Shown here piece after piece: positions 33,189 to 43,633 of a stretch of DNA of 64,000 nucleotides. Below the pieces are notes generated by a model. It saw only the letters and a program-made list of their open reading frames with translations. It was not told the DNA's origin and did not search any database. Every line of letters starts with the position of its first letter. Position 1 is the stretch's first letter. The position numbers were made by a program, and so were the translations under genes. Source of the stretch: Treponema sp. (GTDB taxonomy: Bacteria > Spirochaetota > Spirochaetia > Treponematales > Treponemataceae); the NCBI GenBank assembly GCA_016296575.1, contig JAEDJA010000008.1, positions 1 through 64,000 on the forward strand, in the 5' to 3' direction.

Positions 33189-35606
33189 CTATTTATTTAC
33201 AAGGTTGAATGAAAGCACGAACTGTGGCTTCTTATCTAACAATTTAATTTCACCATCAACAGTCTTAAACTTCCATGTGAAAAGCATATGAAGCGGGAAC
33301 TGAGGAAGAAGGAATCTGATTGAAGGTCCATAACTGAAGTAAAAATCATCAAGTTTTGTCTGTGTGAACAGTTCAATTGTGTCATTTTTTACAACAGCCG
33401 CATCAAAGAATCCTGCAACACCAATTACATTTGGTGCAAGTGGAATACGCAATTCAATATTGTTTGTCCACATAGCTTTTCCACGGTATTGAGGAGCATA
33501 AAGGGTCTGCCAGCCTCGTCCATTGAACATACCATCAATATAAAGCTTGTGTGTATCACTGAAATAGTTAGATGTTGGATATACGCCGTAAAGCCCAGTC
33601 TGAGCAGCAAATACAAGTTTAAATGACCAGATATCAGATACAGGAATATCAAGAAGCTTTACATATCCTTCAAGTTTTGTTTCTGAACGAAGATAGAATT
33701 CAGACTCAACCATAGGTATAAATCCATACCAGGAAAGTTTTTCAGAGAAGAACCATCCTTTTGTTGGATCATAGTTTACATCACGTCCATCCATAGAGAA
33801 TGAAGTCCAGATACTGTTGGAAAGTCCCCATCGGTTGGCATACTGTGCATAAGTTGGATCTACAGGGATATAAATACTTTCATCATAGCGATTGGAAGTA
33901 ATTGCATTGTTGATACCACCAGCCAGTGTAAGAATAGCAAAATTTGGTACCCAACGGCGACCAATTGAGTTTCCAAGATTTACTGTAAAACCGTCAACCG
34001 GCATATAATAATCTTTTGTATTGATAGTACCGTCGGCATCATTTCCAATGCGCAAAGCCTGATCTGTATTATGTGATACAGCCAGAGAAGAACTGAACTG
34101 AATTGGAAGATTTTTAATCCATGACTGTCCGTAAGTTACATCCAATGACTGCTCTGTTGTAGAAAGTGTTACACCTGTTGAAAGGGATCGTCCTTCACCA
34201 AAAAGGTTGGAATTTTCAAGTTTTCCAAAAACACTGAATGGCATTACAAAATCACCGGAGGTCTGAGCCTGAGCACCAGAGAATGTAAGACCAAACTGAA
34301 CTGTATTTGTAGATTGTTCTTCAACAGTAAATACCATATCTACAAGGTTTGGTTCACTACCCTGATTATATTCCGGGTTTACAACAGAGAAATACTGTGT
34401 ATTGTAAAGGTTACGAAGACCACTCATAATGCGGTCACGGGAGAAAACATCACCGCTTTCAATAGGAATTTCACGAAGGATTACATAATCTTTTGTTTTT
34501 GTATTTCCTTTTACAGAAATGTTTTCAATGTGGCTTCGAGGATTTTCAGAAATAAAGATGTTATAAGAAATCTCATGTTTATCTGCATCTTTTGAAGGAA
34601 CAGGATTAAATCCAAGGCTCATATAACCGTTCTCATAATAAAGAGAAGTGATATTCATCATTGCCTGCTGGAATTTAGTATTATCGTAAACTGCACCCTG
34701 TTTTAAAGTAATATATGAAGCAAGTCTTTCTGTTGGGAAAACTTCATTTCCAACAAAAGATGTACCGTTATAAATATACTGTGAACCTTCTGAAATGTAA
34801 TAAATGATGGAAAGTTCATTCCGTGATTTATCTTCATTTAAAGTAGATGTGATTACAACATCATCAATGGAAAAATCAATATAACCGCGTTCCTGATAAT
34901 ATGCACTTATAATCTGTTTATCAGTTTCAAGTGTTGACTGCTGAAAAGCTCCATCCTTAAAAAGACCAGCTTCTTTAAGTTTAAGCTTTCCTTTTAATGT
35001 ACGTTCAGAAACAATTGTATTTCCTGAAAAACCAATTTTACTAATTACAGTCTTAGAACCTTCATCAATATTGAAAGTAACTACAATATCACCTTTATCA
35101 GTTACAGATGTTGTATGAGATACTGTAGCGTCTGTAAAACCTTTGGAAATATAGTAATCACGGAGATTGCGGTCATCATAAAGGACAGATGATTCAATAT
35201 AAACATCGCTCACCTTTACATTAACTTTATCTCGTAAATCACCGTTTCTAAGCTGACTGTTACCATTAAACTCAATTTTTCCAACAACAGGTCGTTCAAC
35301 TACCTGAAAAACAATACGAATTTTTTCAGGATTTCTGGCATGTTTTACATAAGGAACAATATCTTCAAAGTAATCAAGAGCATAAAGACGATCAAGCATT
35401 TCTGCATATAATTCTTCGGTAAACTCTTTATCTTCATAAGAAGATGACACTGCAGTAAGATTTGATTTTTTTACATTATTGAGACCTTCATAATCTACTT
35501 CAGCAATTTTACGGTTCCAGAACCAGTCATCATCTTCAGCAGAAAGGTTTGTAAGGGCTGCAATAACAAGTAAACCAGCTACTATAAATTTCTTAAATAC
35601 TTTCAT
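33189..35606 (-). CDS. bamA: BamA, outer-membrane beta-barrel assembly factor
   Basis: An 805-residue BamA homologue, corresponding to TP0326 (Tp92). Signal peptide about 1-23. Five POTRA-like repeats fill about residues 30-430, for example VERPVVGKIEFNGNSQLRNG, NIDEGSKTVISKIGFSGNT and NPRSHIENISVKGNTKTKDY. The remaining 370 residues form the 16-strand barrel, and the protein ends in a hydrophobic strand (KPQFVLSFNLVN) as barrel proteins do. It inserts beta-barrel proteins into the outer membrane. Located between tamB and skp. Confidence 0.95.
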   Translation of the reverse strand: MKVFKKFIVAGLLVIAALTNLSAEDDDWFWNRKIAEVDYEGLNNVKKSNLTAVSSSYEDKEFTEELYAEMLDRLYALDYFEDIVPYVKHARNPEKIRIVFQVVERPVVGKIEFNGNSQLRNGDLRDKVNVKVSDVYIESSVLYDDRNLRDYYISKGFTDATVSHTTSVTDKGDIVVTFNIDEGSKTVISKIGFSGNTIVSERTLKGKLKLKEAGLFKDGAFQQSTLETDKQIISAYYQERGYIDFSIDDVVITSTLNEDKSRNELSIIYYISEGSQYIYNGTSFVGNEVFPTERLASYITLKQGAVYDNTKFQQAMMNITSLYYENGYMSLGFNPVPSKDADKHEISYNIFISENPRSHIENISVKGNTKTKDYVILREIPIESGDVFSRDRIMSGLRNLYNTQYFSVVNPEYNQGSEPNLVDMVFTVEEQSTNTVQFGLTFSGAQAQTSGDFVMPFSVFGKLENSNLFGEGRSLSTGVTLSTTEQSLDVTYGQSWIKNLPIQFSSSLAVSHNTDQALRIGNDADGTINTKDYYMPVDGFTVNLGNSIGRRWVPNFAILTLAGGINNAITSNRYDESIYIPVDPTYAQYANRWGLSNSIWTSFSMDGRDVNYDPTKGWFFSEKLSWYGFIPMVESEFYLRSETKLEGYVKLLDIPVSDIWSFKLVFAAQTGLYGVYPTSNYFSDTHKLYIDGMFNGRGWQTLYAPQYRGKAMWTNNIELRIPLAPNVIGVAGFFDAAVVKNDTIELFTQTKLDDFYFSYGPSIRFLLPQFPLHMLFTWKFKTVDGEIKLLDKKPQFVLSFNLVNK

Positions 35607-35617
35607 AATTCCTCAGG

Positions 35618-38600
35618 TTAAAAGTTAAATTTCCAGGAAAGCGTCAATGACGAATCTGGAACAAACTGTTTTTTCATCAGGGCTTCCAGATTTGGAGCAA
35701 TGTTCCATCGTATATTTCCAAAAGGAGATTCCATTTCAAAACCCAGTTCAGGCTGGAATAGAAGTCCGCTTCTAAAAAAGTTCTCGCTTAAAACACGCTC
35801 ATTGTAAGTTACATGCATCATGGCATCAAAATACAATGAACTTCCCAGGTACTTACCTATATAAACAGTTGAGTTATCAAAAAAGTTACCGAAAGAATAA
35901 TTTTTTATACTGCTATTTTCTCGATCAGTTCCGATACTCAACGCATTCTTTATAACATTGGTTCTGACAGAAAATATATCAAAATTCATCAAATCTCGCA
36001 ATGTATTTTCAAACTTTCTTCCTATTGTAGAGGATATTGCATAGTCACTTGCCGTGAAGATAAAATCCCTTACATTGGTAGAATCACCGATTACAATCTG
36101 TCCCAAAAGATACATAATTTCATTTTCTGATCTGGCTGGAACACTGGAGAAACGAGGCTTTAGATTCTGAAGATACTGGTTCTGAGCAGAGAAAATGATT
36201 CTGATATTTTCACCTTTTTCATCCCTTTCACGAGTTTCTGCAGTAATAGTAACAAGAGGATTAAGAAGTCCTGAAATTTCGTTATTTGTAAACTGAATTT
36301 CTCCTTCCTTAATATAGAAAGATCTGTTCAAATAAGAAACGTCTCCTGATTTAAGTAAGAATTTTCCATTGAGCAAAAGATTTTCTAATTCACCATCGTA
36401 AACTACATTAAATGCTGTATCCGGAACAAAAACACAGCGAAGGATAGGATCTACAGAAAGCTTTGCATGAGAACCAAGTGTTACATCAACATTACAGTTT
36501 GTAATTATAGGAGGCTTTTTTTTATTGCGGTTTATCATGTTGATATTAAATCTGGCTTCAGCATTTTCAGCAAAAACCTTACCTGTTACATCAAAAATCT
36601 TTTTTTCAAAAACCAGATCCAGATCAACAGAAGCATAACCTTCAATAACAGCATCTATCAAATCAAGAGTTACAGGAACAGAAGCTTTTTCTTTTGTATA
36701 AACCTTACCTTCAATATGATCCAGATTCCATTTATTCATAAAGATTTTACAGCCGGCATAAAGATTATTATTTTTCTTAACTTTATATACGTTTTCAACT
36801 ACAGTAATTTCATTCTGATAAAGTGTAATCATTGTTTTTTCAGTTGAAATTTTTTCAGGTATAACCTTTGTAATTGATGCCTCTGGTTTTAAAACAGAAC
36901 AGGCACCAGTAAATTCAGGATTATCAATATCACCAGTAATATTGATTGATCCATTTAAAATACCGTTGTAAACATGAATTGAATCATCAAGGTTTATATA
37001 AGAAAAAATATTTCGTAAATCAGCAAAAATCTTTGAAAGACGAATAGCAATTTTTGTTTCTGAAACTGTTCCAAATGCAGTCATAGACATAAAGCCTTCG
37101 GATAACAGTTCTGCATTAATTTCTTTTGTTGAAAAATTGAAAATACCGTTTAATCCCAAATTGCTGCTGGAAGAAAATGTAACTAAATCACCAAATTTTC
37201 TTGCATCAATAAAGAAGCCGGTCTGTTTTTTGAAGAAGGATCCTCCCAGGTTTGGACAGGAAAGAGTGAGTGCACAAGACTGTGGAATAATTTTTCCCTG
37301 CTCTTTTACAGCATCATAAAATTTGAGACTTACAGGAATATCTACATTTTTATTGGAAAGCTCAGTAAGCAAAGTTCCTTCCATTTCGCCGTCATAACTG
37401 TCTAATGAAAAATTCAGTTTGTTAATAGCAAAAAGAAGATTGTTGTAATTTATAGAAAAACTGTCCGCGGTAATAAGCTCATCTTCCAGGTAAGCTGCAC
37501 CAGTAAGCTTTGCAATGTAGCCGTTGAAATATGCAGAACAGTTTTCAATATTAACGCCCACATAAGGATGCTCAAGAGTTCCCGTAAATGAAACAGAAGC
37601 GGTAATGGTATTATTCTCGTTATTGACGTAAGTCCATCGGTTAAGACTTATATTATTTGCAGCAATTTCACAGTCAAAATAGTAATTGTGAAGGAAAGCA
37701 TCAATACTGAAAGGAAGCTGTTCTGGATTTGAAGCATTCATAAGAATTGAAAGTGATTCATCGGTCACAGAATTCGAAAGATTTAGACTAAGACCAACAC
37801 CGTCAAAAATACCATTTTCCTGATTTACATAAACATCCGCATTTCCATTCATAACTGAATAAAGATCGGAATAAGAAATATCATGAAGCTGAGCTCCGTA
37901 GCGGTTAAGTGTTCCTGAAATAAACGCATGAGGATTTGTTGAAAGCTGACCGGAAGCTTCATCCAATTCAAATCTAATAATCTTGACCTCAGGTCCCTGT
38001 TCCTTATTATATGAAAAAGTTGTATCAAAGGTTGTAGTAAAGGTTTGATCAAGTACTGGAATTGGAAAAGAATCAGCAATAATCGAGCCATACAAAGAAG
38101 GATTTTCTGTATTTGCAAGCCCATCAAGGAAAACATCTAAAGTAAGATTATAATCACCAGAAACATGAAGCACATCTTGCAGATAATTTCCGCTAAAGTG
38201 ATAAGGAATGTTAAACGCATTGAAATCACACTGGAAGAAAATGTCACTGCTGGAAGGATCCATATCAAGGTTGAAGGATGCATGGAAGGAATTTTTCCCA
38301 ATTACAAGATTCATATCATTCAAGGAAAGGTTGATTTCGTTTCCGTTGACACTTGCCATAAGAGCCTGATTTTCTAGTGCAGTATTGGCACAAAGAATGT
38401 AAGGAACATTGTAGGAAAAAGTGTTGAAATCAGTGGAAAAATATGCATCCGAAGAAAACATGAAGGTAGATAATTTTGATGAATAGCCCTGGAGTTTACT
38501 TGAAGTTTCCAGTGGAAGAAATTTACAGGCCGTATCAAGTAGAGAATCCAGATAAAAACTGTTTACAGAAAGTGAGGACTGAACAAATCCAGAAGAAAAA

Positions 38601-40018
38601 AGATAACTACCGTCTACAGCAATTCTAGAAGGCTCTTCATTTTCGTAATGAGAATAGTCATAAGCTTCAAAAGTAAAATCAACAGAATCAACATTTGGAA
38701 GAATATTTAACTGGAGAGCAGTAAAAACCTTGTCGTCGATGAAAACCTGTGGAACAAAAACCATAAAGCCTTTATCCATAGGATCAAAATATAATTCCGT
38801 AGAAATAATATTTCCATTTGGAAGAAGAATTTTCTGGACTTCAGCCGAACCTGTAAGGGAAAGTGTTTTTAAATCAAAACCTGCATTCAGGGAAGCATCG
38901 TATTTTTCTCCCTTTACAGAAAGGTTTTGAATATTAAAGTATCTTTCATCACCATCAGCTTTTAAAGAATATAGATTCCAGCCTTCACCATCCGGGGCAA
39001 GAACATCCCCTGTCAAATCCCAGAACAGTTTTCCATTTTGATAAACGGCACTTGCCTGTGAATCAATTTTAAGATTCTGGAAAAGATGTGCAAAATCTGA
39101 CTTAACTGATGCTGAAAAAACCTGTTTTGGCGAAAGATTCTCGGTTTTTACCACGGCAGAAAGTTTTTTATCTTTAAGTGAATAAGAACAGTCAACGAGC
39201 AAAGGAAAAGTATTCTGGATTGTATCAAGAAAAAATGAATCATCAGCAAAAAAAAGTTTAAGATTAAATTTGTTGAAAAAATAATTCCCCGCCCTAAGAT
39301 CACTAAGTGTAAAAGTAAGGGAAGAATCATTTAAACCGTTCAAAAGAAGTCCTTGAAGATTAATTGATGATGAAATTTTAAAACCATTGATCTTAAAAAA
39401 TGCAGACAGTACACTTTTCATTGAAATTTCCAGCTGCTGTCTTTTCTGAGTATAAACAAGTCCGATTTTTTTAATATCCAGTGCACCTTGAACTGTTTCA
39501 TTTTCATAAGATACAGTGACATTTTTTACAGAAACGTTTAATGGAATTGTAATTTCAAATTTTTCCTTTAAGTAAGTGATAAAATAATTTACATCCAGCT
39601 GACTATTTTTTTCCTGGTTTTGATTTTCAGCAAGTCTTGTAATTACGGGAATCAGTTTTTCTGCTTTTAGATCTACACCGTCAATAACAATCGAAGAAAT
39701 AATGTTTTCATATCGTCTGTGTATAAGATTCCAAAAACTGTAGTTCACCTTAATTTTTTTAATTGAAGCAACAGTTTCATCAGAATCATCGCAGACAGAA
39801 ACACCGGTAAGATTTACGGAAGAAAAGATTGATGGTGAAAGATTTTTAAAAGAAACGTGCAGTGAAGTTGTCTTATAGATTTCTTTCTGAGCCGATTTAA
39901 CAAGAGAAGAAAACTCATTAGAAATTAGTCTCCCTACCGGTTTTGAAACGAAAACCGACAGCAAAATGAGAAATGCAAAAACAGCGAGACTAAAAATTTT
40001 TTTCGATTGAGTTTTCAA
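35618..40018 (-). CDS. tamB: TamB-like inner-membrane anchored, outer-membrane biogenesis protein
   Basis: A 1466-residue protein with one N-terminal membrane anchor (about 8-26, IFSLAVFAFLILLSVFV). Most of its length is repetitive beta strand, as expected of AsmA/TamB bridge proteins, and the C-terminal 350 residues match the TamB (DUF490) domain: GKFLLKSGDVSYLNRSFYI, TNNEISGLLNPLVTITAET and SENEIMYLLGQIVIGDS. TamB-type proteins are thought to move phospholipid or help fold barrels across the periplasm. The start appears to be TTG at 40018-40016; no ATG precedes the anchor. First gene of the 11-gene row, immediately before bamA, as at TP0325-TP0326. Confidence 0.88.
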   Translation of the reverse strand: MKTQSKKIFSLAVFAFLILLSVFVSKPVGRLISNEFSSLVKSAQKEIYKTTSLHVSFKNLSPSIFSSVNLTGVSVCDDSDETVASIKKIKVNYSFWNLIHRRYENIISSIVIDGVDLKAEKLIPVITRLAENQNQEKNSQLDVNYFITYLKEKFEITIPLNVSVKNVTVSYENETVQGALDIKKIGLVYTQKRQQLEISMKSVLSAFFKINGFKISSSINLQGLLLNGLNDSSLTFTLSDLRAGNYFFNKFNLKLFFADDSFFLDTIQNTFPLLVDCSYSLKDKKLSAVVKTENLSPKQVFSASVKSDFAHLFQNLKIDSQASAVYQNGKLFWDLTGDVLAPDGEGWNLYSLKADGDERYFNIQNLSVKGEKYDASLNAGFDLKTLSLTGSAEVQKILLPNGNIISTELYFDPMDKGFMVFVPQVFIDDKVFTALQLNILPNVDSVDFTFEAYDYSHYENEEPSRIAVDGSYLFSSGFVQSSLSVNSFYLDSLLDTACKFLPLETSSKLQGYSSKLSTFMFSSDAYFSTDFNTFSYNVPYILCANTALENQALMASVNGNEINLSLNDMNLVIGKNSFHASFNLDMDPSSSDIFFQCDFNAFNIPYHFSGNYLQDVLHVSGDYNLTLDVFLDGLANTENPSLYGSIIADSFPIPVLDQTFTTTFDTTFSYNKEQGPEVKIIRFELDEASGQLSTNPHAFISGTLNRYGAQLHDISYSDLYSVMNGNADVYVNQENGIFDGVGLSLNLSNSVTDESLSILMNASNPEQLPFSIDAFLHNYYFDCEIAANNISLNRWTYVNNENNTITASVSFTGTLEHPYVGVNIENCSAYFNGYIAKLTGAAYLEDELITADSFSINYNNLLFAINKLNFSLDSYDGEMEGTLLTELSNKNVDIPVSLKFYDAVKEQGKIIPQSCALTLSCPNLGGSFFKKQTGFFIDARKFGDLVTFSSSSNLGLNGIFNFSTKEINAELLSEGFMSMTAFGTVSETKIAIRLSKIFADLRNIFSYINLDDSIHVYNGILNGSINITGDIDNPEFTGACSVLKPEASITKVIPEKISTEKTMITLYQNEITVVENVYKVKKNNNLYAGCKIFMNKWNLDHIEGKVYTKEKASVPVTLDLIDAVIEGYASVDLDLVFEKKIFDVTGKVFAENAEARFNINMINRNKKKPPIITNCNVDVTLGSHAKLSVDPILRCVFVPDTAFNVVYDGELENLLLNGKFLLKSGDVSYLNRSFYIKEGEIQFTNNEISGLLNPLVTITAETRERDEKGENIRIIFSAQNQYLQNLKPRFSSVPARSENEIMYLLGQIVIGDSTNVRDFIFTASDYAISSTIGRKFENTLRDLMNFDIFSVRTNVIKNALSIGTDRENSSIKNYSFGNFFDNSTVYIGKYLGSSLYFDAMMHVTYNERVLSENFFRSGLLFQPELGFEMESPFGNIRWNIAPNLEALMKKQFVPDSSLTLSWKFNF

Positions 40019-40032
40019 TTCTTTTCTTATAT

Positions 40033-40038
40033 ATTATA
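40033..40038 (-). promoter_or_regulatory. -10 candidate for the tamB-to-topA operon
   Basis: TATAAT on the minus strand (40038-40033), expected start near 40026, giving a leader of about eight bases before the TTG start of tamB. A second TATAAT lies at 40048-40043. No convincing -35 box goes with either, so the choice is uncertain. Confidence 0.3.
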
Positions 40039-40084
40039 TCTTATTATAGCGAAAAATAAGCAGAAAAAAAACAGGATTGAATCA

Positions 40085-40687
40085 ATGATACTTAAGAATT
40101 TTTATGTATTTGAAGGAATAGACGGAAGCGGAACTACAACGCAAATCAATCTTCTTAAAGAAAAGCTTGGCGAAAAATGCGTAAAAACCGCTGAACCTAC
40201 TTCAGGAGAAACCGGACTTTTTTTACGAAAAATTCTTAAAGGCGAAATTAAAACTGATCCTAAAACACAAGCATTTCTTTTTGCCGCAGACCGGTGTGAG
40301 CATCTTTATGGTGAAAATGGAATCATCAGTAATACGGAAAAAGGAAAAATTGTAATTTCAGACCGATACCTTTTTTCTAGTCTTGCATATCAGTCTGTTT
40401 GCTGCGGTGAAGAGCTTCCAAAATTATTAAATCAAAGTTTTCCTCTTCCAGAAATTCTTTTCTTTTTTGAAATTGATCCGGAAATCTCTTTAGAACGGGT
40501 AAATAAAAGAGGCGAAACCAAGGAAATTTTTGAAAAAATTGATTACCAGAAAAATACAGCTCAATGGTACAACAAAGTAATTACAGCCTACGAAAATGAT
40601 CCTGAATGTAACATGAAAGTAGTCAGAATTGATGCATCAAAATCCATTGAAGATATTTCAAAAGTAATTCAGGATAACCTCCGATAA
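40085..40687 (+). CDS. tmk: Thymidylate kinase (Tmk)
   Basis: About 200 residues from the ATG at 40085, which gives the usual Tmk start LKNFYVFEGIDGSGTTTQINLL with the P-loop GIDGSGTTTQ. An open extension upstream to 40007 would overlap tamB and has no counterpart in the family. It phosphorylates dTMP to dTDP. DRYLFSSLAYQ is the DR(Y/H) motif. The LID region (RGETKEIFEK) has one arginine after the conserved VNKR. Ends seven bases before the next gene. Confidence 0.93.
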   Translation: MILKNFYVFEGIDGSGTTTQINLLKEKLGEKCVKTAEPTSGETGLFLRKILKGEIKTDPKTQAFLFAADRCEHLYGENGIISNTEKGKIVISDRYLFSSLAYQSVCCGEELPKLLNQSFPLPEILFFFEIDPEISLERVNKRGETKEIFEKIDYQKNTAQWYNKVITAYENDPECNMKVVRIDASKSIEDISKVIQDNLR

Positions 40688-40694
40688 ATAAATT

Positions 40695-41297
40695 ATGAAA
40701 AAAGCAGTTCTTACTGTTCTTATTTTTGCAGTTTTCCTCACTACACTTCCTGCATACATGGTAAAATACAAGGAAGATTATTATAAACTGTACCACGTTC
40801 ATTATCAGCAGCTGCCTGACGACTGTATTGAAAATATTTACTGGCTTGAAAAAGCTGCACAGGCTGATTTTTGTAATCCACAGTTCACAGGAAAAAAAAT
40901 TACAACAGAAACTGAATGGGAAAAATACCGCTACCTTTTCCAGATGCACATAAATCTGAAATTAATTGAACAGCATCTTAGATTGGGACGTATTTACGAT
41001 AAAAAAGTTGCCTATTTTTATGATGCACCTTGGAAGGAAGAATACCTGAACAATATAGAAAAAGCTCTCAGCTGTTATGAGGCAGGATATTACTACTGGC
41101 AGGAAGCAAAACTCTGGTATGAAAAAGCCAATGAGTCAAAATTCAATTTTCTTTTTATAACAGATTGTCAAAGCTGGGAAGATGAACGGGAGCGTATAAA
41201 AACCGGTGACCTGAATTACGAAAAAATGCTGAACCGTGAAATTGAACGTCTTAAAAAAGTAAAAGCAGACCTTGAAGCAATGGACAAAACCTACTAG
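40695..41297 (+). CDS. Secreted protein of unknown function, helical
   Basis: A 200-residue protein with a signal peptide (MKKAVLTVLIFAVFLTTLPAYM; cleavage near PAYM). The mature part is strongly helical and rich in tyrosine, tryptophan, lysine and glutamate (KALSCYEAGYYYWQEAKLWY), a composition resembling TPR-type solenoids but without clear repeats. No catalytic motif is seen. It follows tmk after seven bases, so the pair is co-transcribed; I know of no functional reason. It ends in a four-base overlap with the convergent EAL gene. Probably periplasmic and specific to treponemes. Confidence 0.65.
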   Translation: MKKAVLTVLIFAVFLTTLPAYMVKYKEDYYKLYHVHYQQLPDDCIENIYWLEKAAQADFCNPQFTGKKITTETEWEKYRYLFQMHINLKLIEQHLRLGRIYDKKVAYFYDAPWKEEYLNNIEKALSCYEAGYYYWQEAKLWYEKANESKFNFLFITDCQSWEDERERIKTGDLNYEKMLNREIERLKKVKADLEAMDKTY

Positions 41298-43621
41298 GCT
41301 TTTTTTGAAACAGGATCTAAAGGTAAGTATTTTTCTTCAAACTCACTGACTGGTAAAGGTTTTGAAAAATAATGTCCCTGGAAAAGCTTTCCACCAGCTG
41401 ATTTCATAAAGTTCAACTGCTCTTCTGTTTCTACACCTTCAGTAATAACAGGAAGTTCCAGCTCTTTTGCCATTTGCAAAATAATACGAATGATTTTTTT
41501 ACTGCGTTCTGTATTATTAGTTGTAGCAAGAAAAGCCATATCAAGTTTAAGATAATCAACAGTAATGTCTTTCAGGGAGTTCAATGAAGAATAACCTGAG
41601 CCAAAGTCATCCATTTCAATCTTAAAACCAAAATCCTGAAGTTTTTTTAATAGATTCAGCTGTTTTTCCAGGTCAAACATAATTGCCGATTCAGTGATTT
41701 CAAGATTAAGCATGGATGGTTCAATATTGTATTTTTTTACAAGAGAAGTAATATCTTCAAAAACATCAGTAAAATAAAAGTCCTTTGGTGATATGTTCAC
41801 AGAAATACAACAGTCTTTTCGACCTTCATCTTTCCATCTTCTTAAGGTCTTACATGCCATTTCCCAAACACAATAATCCAGCTTTGCAATGGAACCTGTT
41901 TTTTCAAAAATGCTGATAAAATCGATTGGCATAACAAGCCCTTTTTCCGGCTGAAACCATCGTACAAGAGCTTCTGCACCAAAAAGCTTACCGTTTAAAT
42001 CTAACTGCGGCTGAAGGAAAATTGTAAACTGCTCTTTTTCCATAGCCTTTTCAAGCAATGCAGCTATATTCTGTTCCTGAATAGCATGATCACGCATTTC
42101 ATCAGAATAATAGGCAATTGATTTACTGTAATCACTTTTTATGGATGCAAGTGCAAGTAAAGAACGGTCACACATTACAGAAACTGGAAGAGATTTGTTT
42201 GTAACTACATAAACACCAATTGCCATTCTGATACGGTAAATATCACTTCCATCTACACTAACTGATTGGTACGCCATATCAAGAAACCATTTTTCATCAT
42301 AGCGTTCAGCTGGCATACATAAAACAAAACAGTCACTATGAAGACGCGCATAAATTGAACTTTCCTTGGAAAGAGTTTTTAATGCATTGGCAATCTGTTT
42401 AAGAATCTTATCACCGGCACTTTGGCCAAAAACATCATTTATAAGTTTAAATCCTTTAATATTTGAAGTGATAATGATAAAATCACGGTCCGGTTGTTCT
42501 GCAAAAACTTTAGCAACTTTTTTATAAAAAGTTTCCCGATTATAAACACCTGTAAGATAGTCATGAGTTGCAAGATAACGCTGCTCGTTAAGTTTGTTCA
42601 TAAGGTCTGTGTTATCCTGGATAATAAAATAAGAACCAAGATACATCTTCTTATCATCAAGAAGGACAGAAAATGAAACCTCATAATAATGAAGTTTTCC
42701 ACCCCTTTCAAAAGATTCATCCCATTTTATTAACTGATTTTCCTTCCATTCAGGATGTTCTTGCTGCCAGGTAATAAAATAATTTTCCAATCTGGAAAAA
42801 TCATTTGTATCAACAGAAATATTAAACAGTTCACGAATCTGATTGTTTACGAAAATTGCACTGCCATCCTTATCAAAGCAGACAACACCTACATCAGTAT
42901 CATCAAATACATTGAAAAGCATTCCCTTTCGTACTTCGGAAGGCGAATAAAAGATTGCAAAATATTCAAGAATAATACCACCAATCCCAAAAGCAAACAC
43001 AGAAATGTCTACCTGGAAACGGGTAAAAACGTAAAGCATATCAATAAAAACCGGAATTATAAAAGCCAGAAGCACTTCCACATACTTCCGCTTATATAAT
43101 TTTGGTGATTTTATGATAGCAAAAATATTTTCAATCAAAATTAAAAAAATTAGAATATACGAAAAAAGTAAATGCAGTGTATAAAGGGAAGATCTGCTGC
43201 TGTTAATTTTATAAAAAGCTTCACCCTGAAATTCAGTAATAGTAAGGGTAAAATAAAGCGGGTAAAATGTGTTGATTATAAAAGCTATAGTTTCAATTAT
43301 ACAGTAAATATAACAGCCTATAACAACAAGTTTTATTTCATGGCCAGATTTTGTATATTTATTCGAAAATTTCTTAAAATACAGAACAAGCCAGGAAAAA
43401 GAAGCCGAAAACAGATTCATGAATAGAAGAACCAGTTTTTCATTGTGAAGCAAAATAGACATAACATGAAAAACTGATGCCAAAATAGCTATGAGAATAA
43501 TATATCTTATATCATTAGAACAGTAGTGCTTAGATTTCCAAACAATATTTAATCCAATCGAAAGAATTAATATTGAAATAAAAAGAAAAGATACTGTTAA
43601 GGAATGCAAAAATCCTGCCAT
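41294..43621 (-). CDS. Membrane c-di-GMP phosphodiesterase: 7TM-PAS-degenerate GGDEF-EAL
   Basis: A 775-residue signalling protein. About seven membrane helices (1-220) resemble the 7TM sensor of some histidine kinases (ending FGIGGIILEYFAIFYSP). A PAS domain (about 235-345) and a GGDEF domain (348-510) follow, but the cyclase site GGDEF is replaced by H428-S-D-C-F432, so it should make no c-di-GMP. The EAL domain (about 525-765) keeps the active motifs GAEALVRW, SVNISPKDF, LEITESAIM, EMDDFGSGYSSL and ITEGVETEEQ. It is therefore predicted to degrade c-di-GMP, perhaps regulated by nucleotide binding to the dead GGDEF domain. A monocistronic gene with its own promoter. Confidence 0.9.
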   Translation of the reverse strand: MAGFLHSLTVSFLFISILILSIGLNIVWKSKHYCSNDIRYIILIAILASVFHVMSILLHNEKLVLLFMNLFSASFSWLVLYFKKFSNKYTKSGHEIKLVVIGCYIYCIIETIAFIINTFYPLYFTLTITEFQGEAFYKINSSRSSLYTLHLLFSYILIFLILIENIFAIIKSPKLYKRKYVEVLLAFIIPVFIDMLYVFTRFQVDISVFAFGIGGIILEYFAIFYSPSEVRKGMLFNVFDDTDVGVVCFDKDGSAIFVNNQIRELFNISVDTNDFSRLENYFITWQQEHPEWKENQLIKWDESFERGGKLHYYEVSFSVLLDDKKMYLGSYFIIQDNTDLMNKLNEQRYLATHDYLTGVYNRETFYKKVAKVFAEQPDRDFIIITSNIKGFKLINDVFGQSAGDKILKQIANALKTLSKESSIYARLHSDCFVLCMPAERYDEKWFLDMAYQSVSVDGSDIYRIRMAIGVYVVTNKSLPVSVMCDRSLLALASIKSDYSKSIAYYSDEMRDHAIQEQNIAALLEKAMEKEQFTIFLQPQLDLNGKLFGAEALVRWFQPEKGLVMPIDFISIFEKTGSIAKLDYCVWEMACKTLRRWKDEGRKDCCISVNISPKDFYFTDVFEDITSLVKKYNIEPSMLNLEITESAIMFDLEKQLNLLKKLQDFGFKIEMDDFGSGYSSLNSLKDITVDYLKLDMAFLATTNNTERSKKIIRIILQMAKELELPVITEGVETEEQLNFMKSAGGKLFQGHYFSKPLPVSEFEEKYLPLDPVSKKA

Positions 43622-43633
43622 AAACGACTAAAA

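Noticed and set aside
40007..40084. Extended start of thymidylate kinase
   Set aside because: It overlaps the tamB start and its promoter, and Tmk proteins start just before the P-loop.
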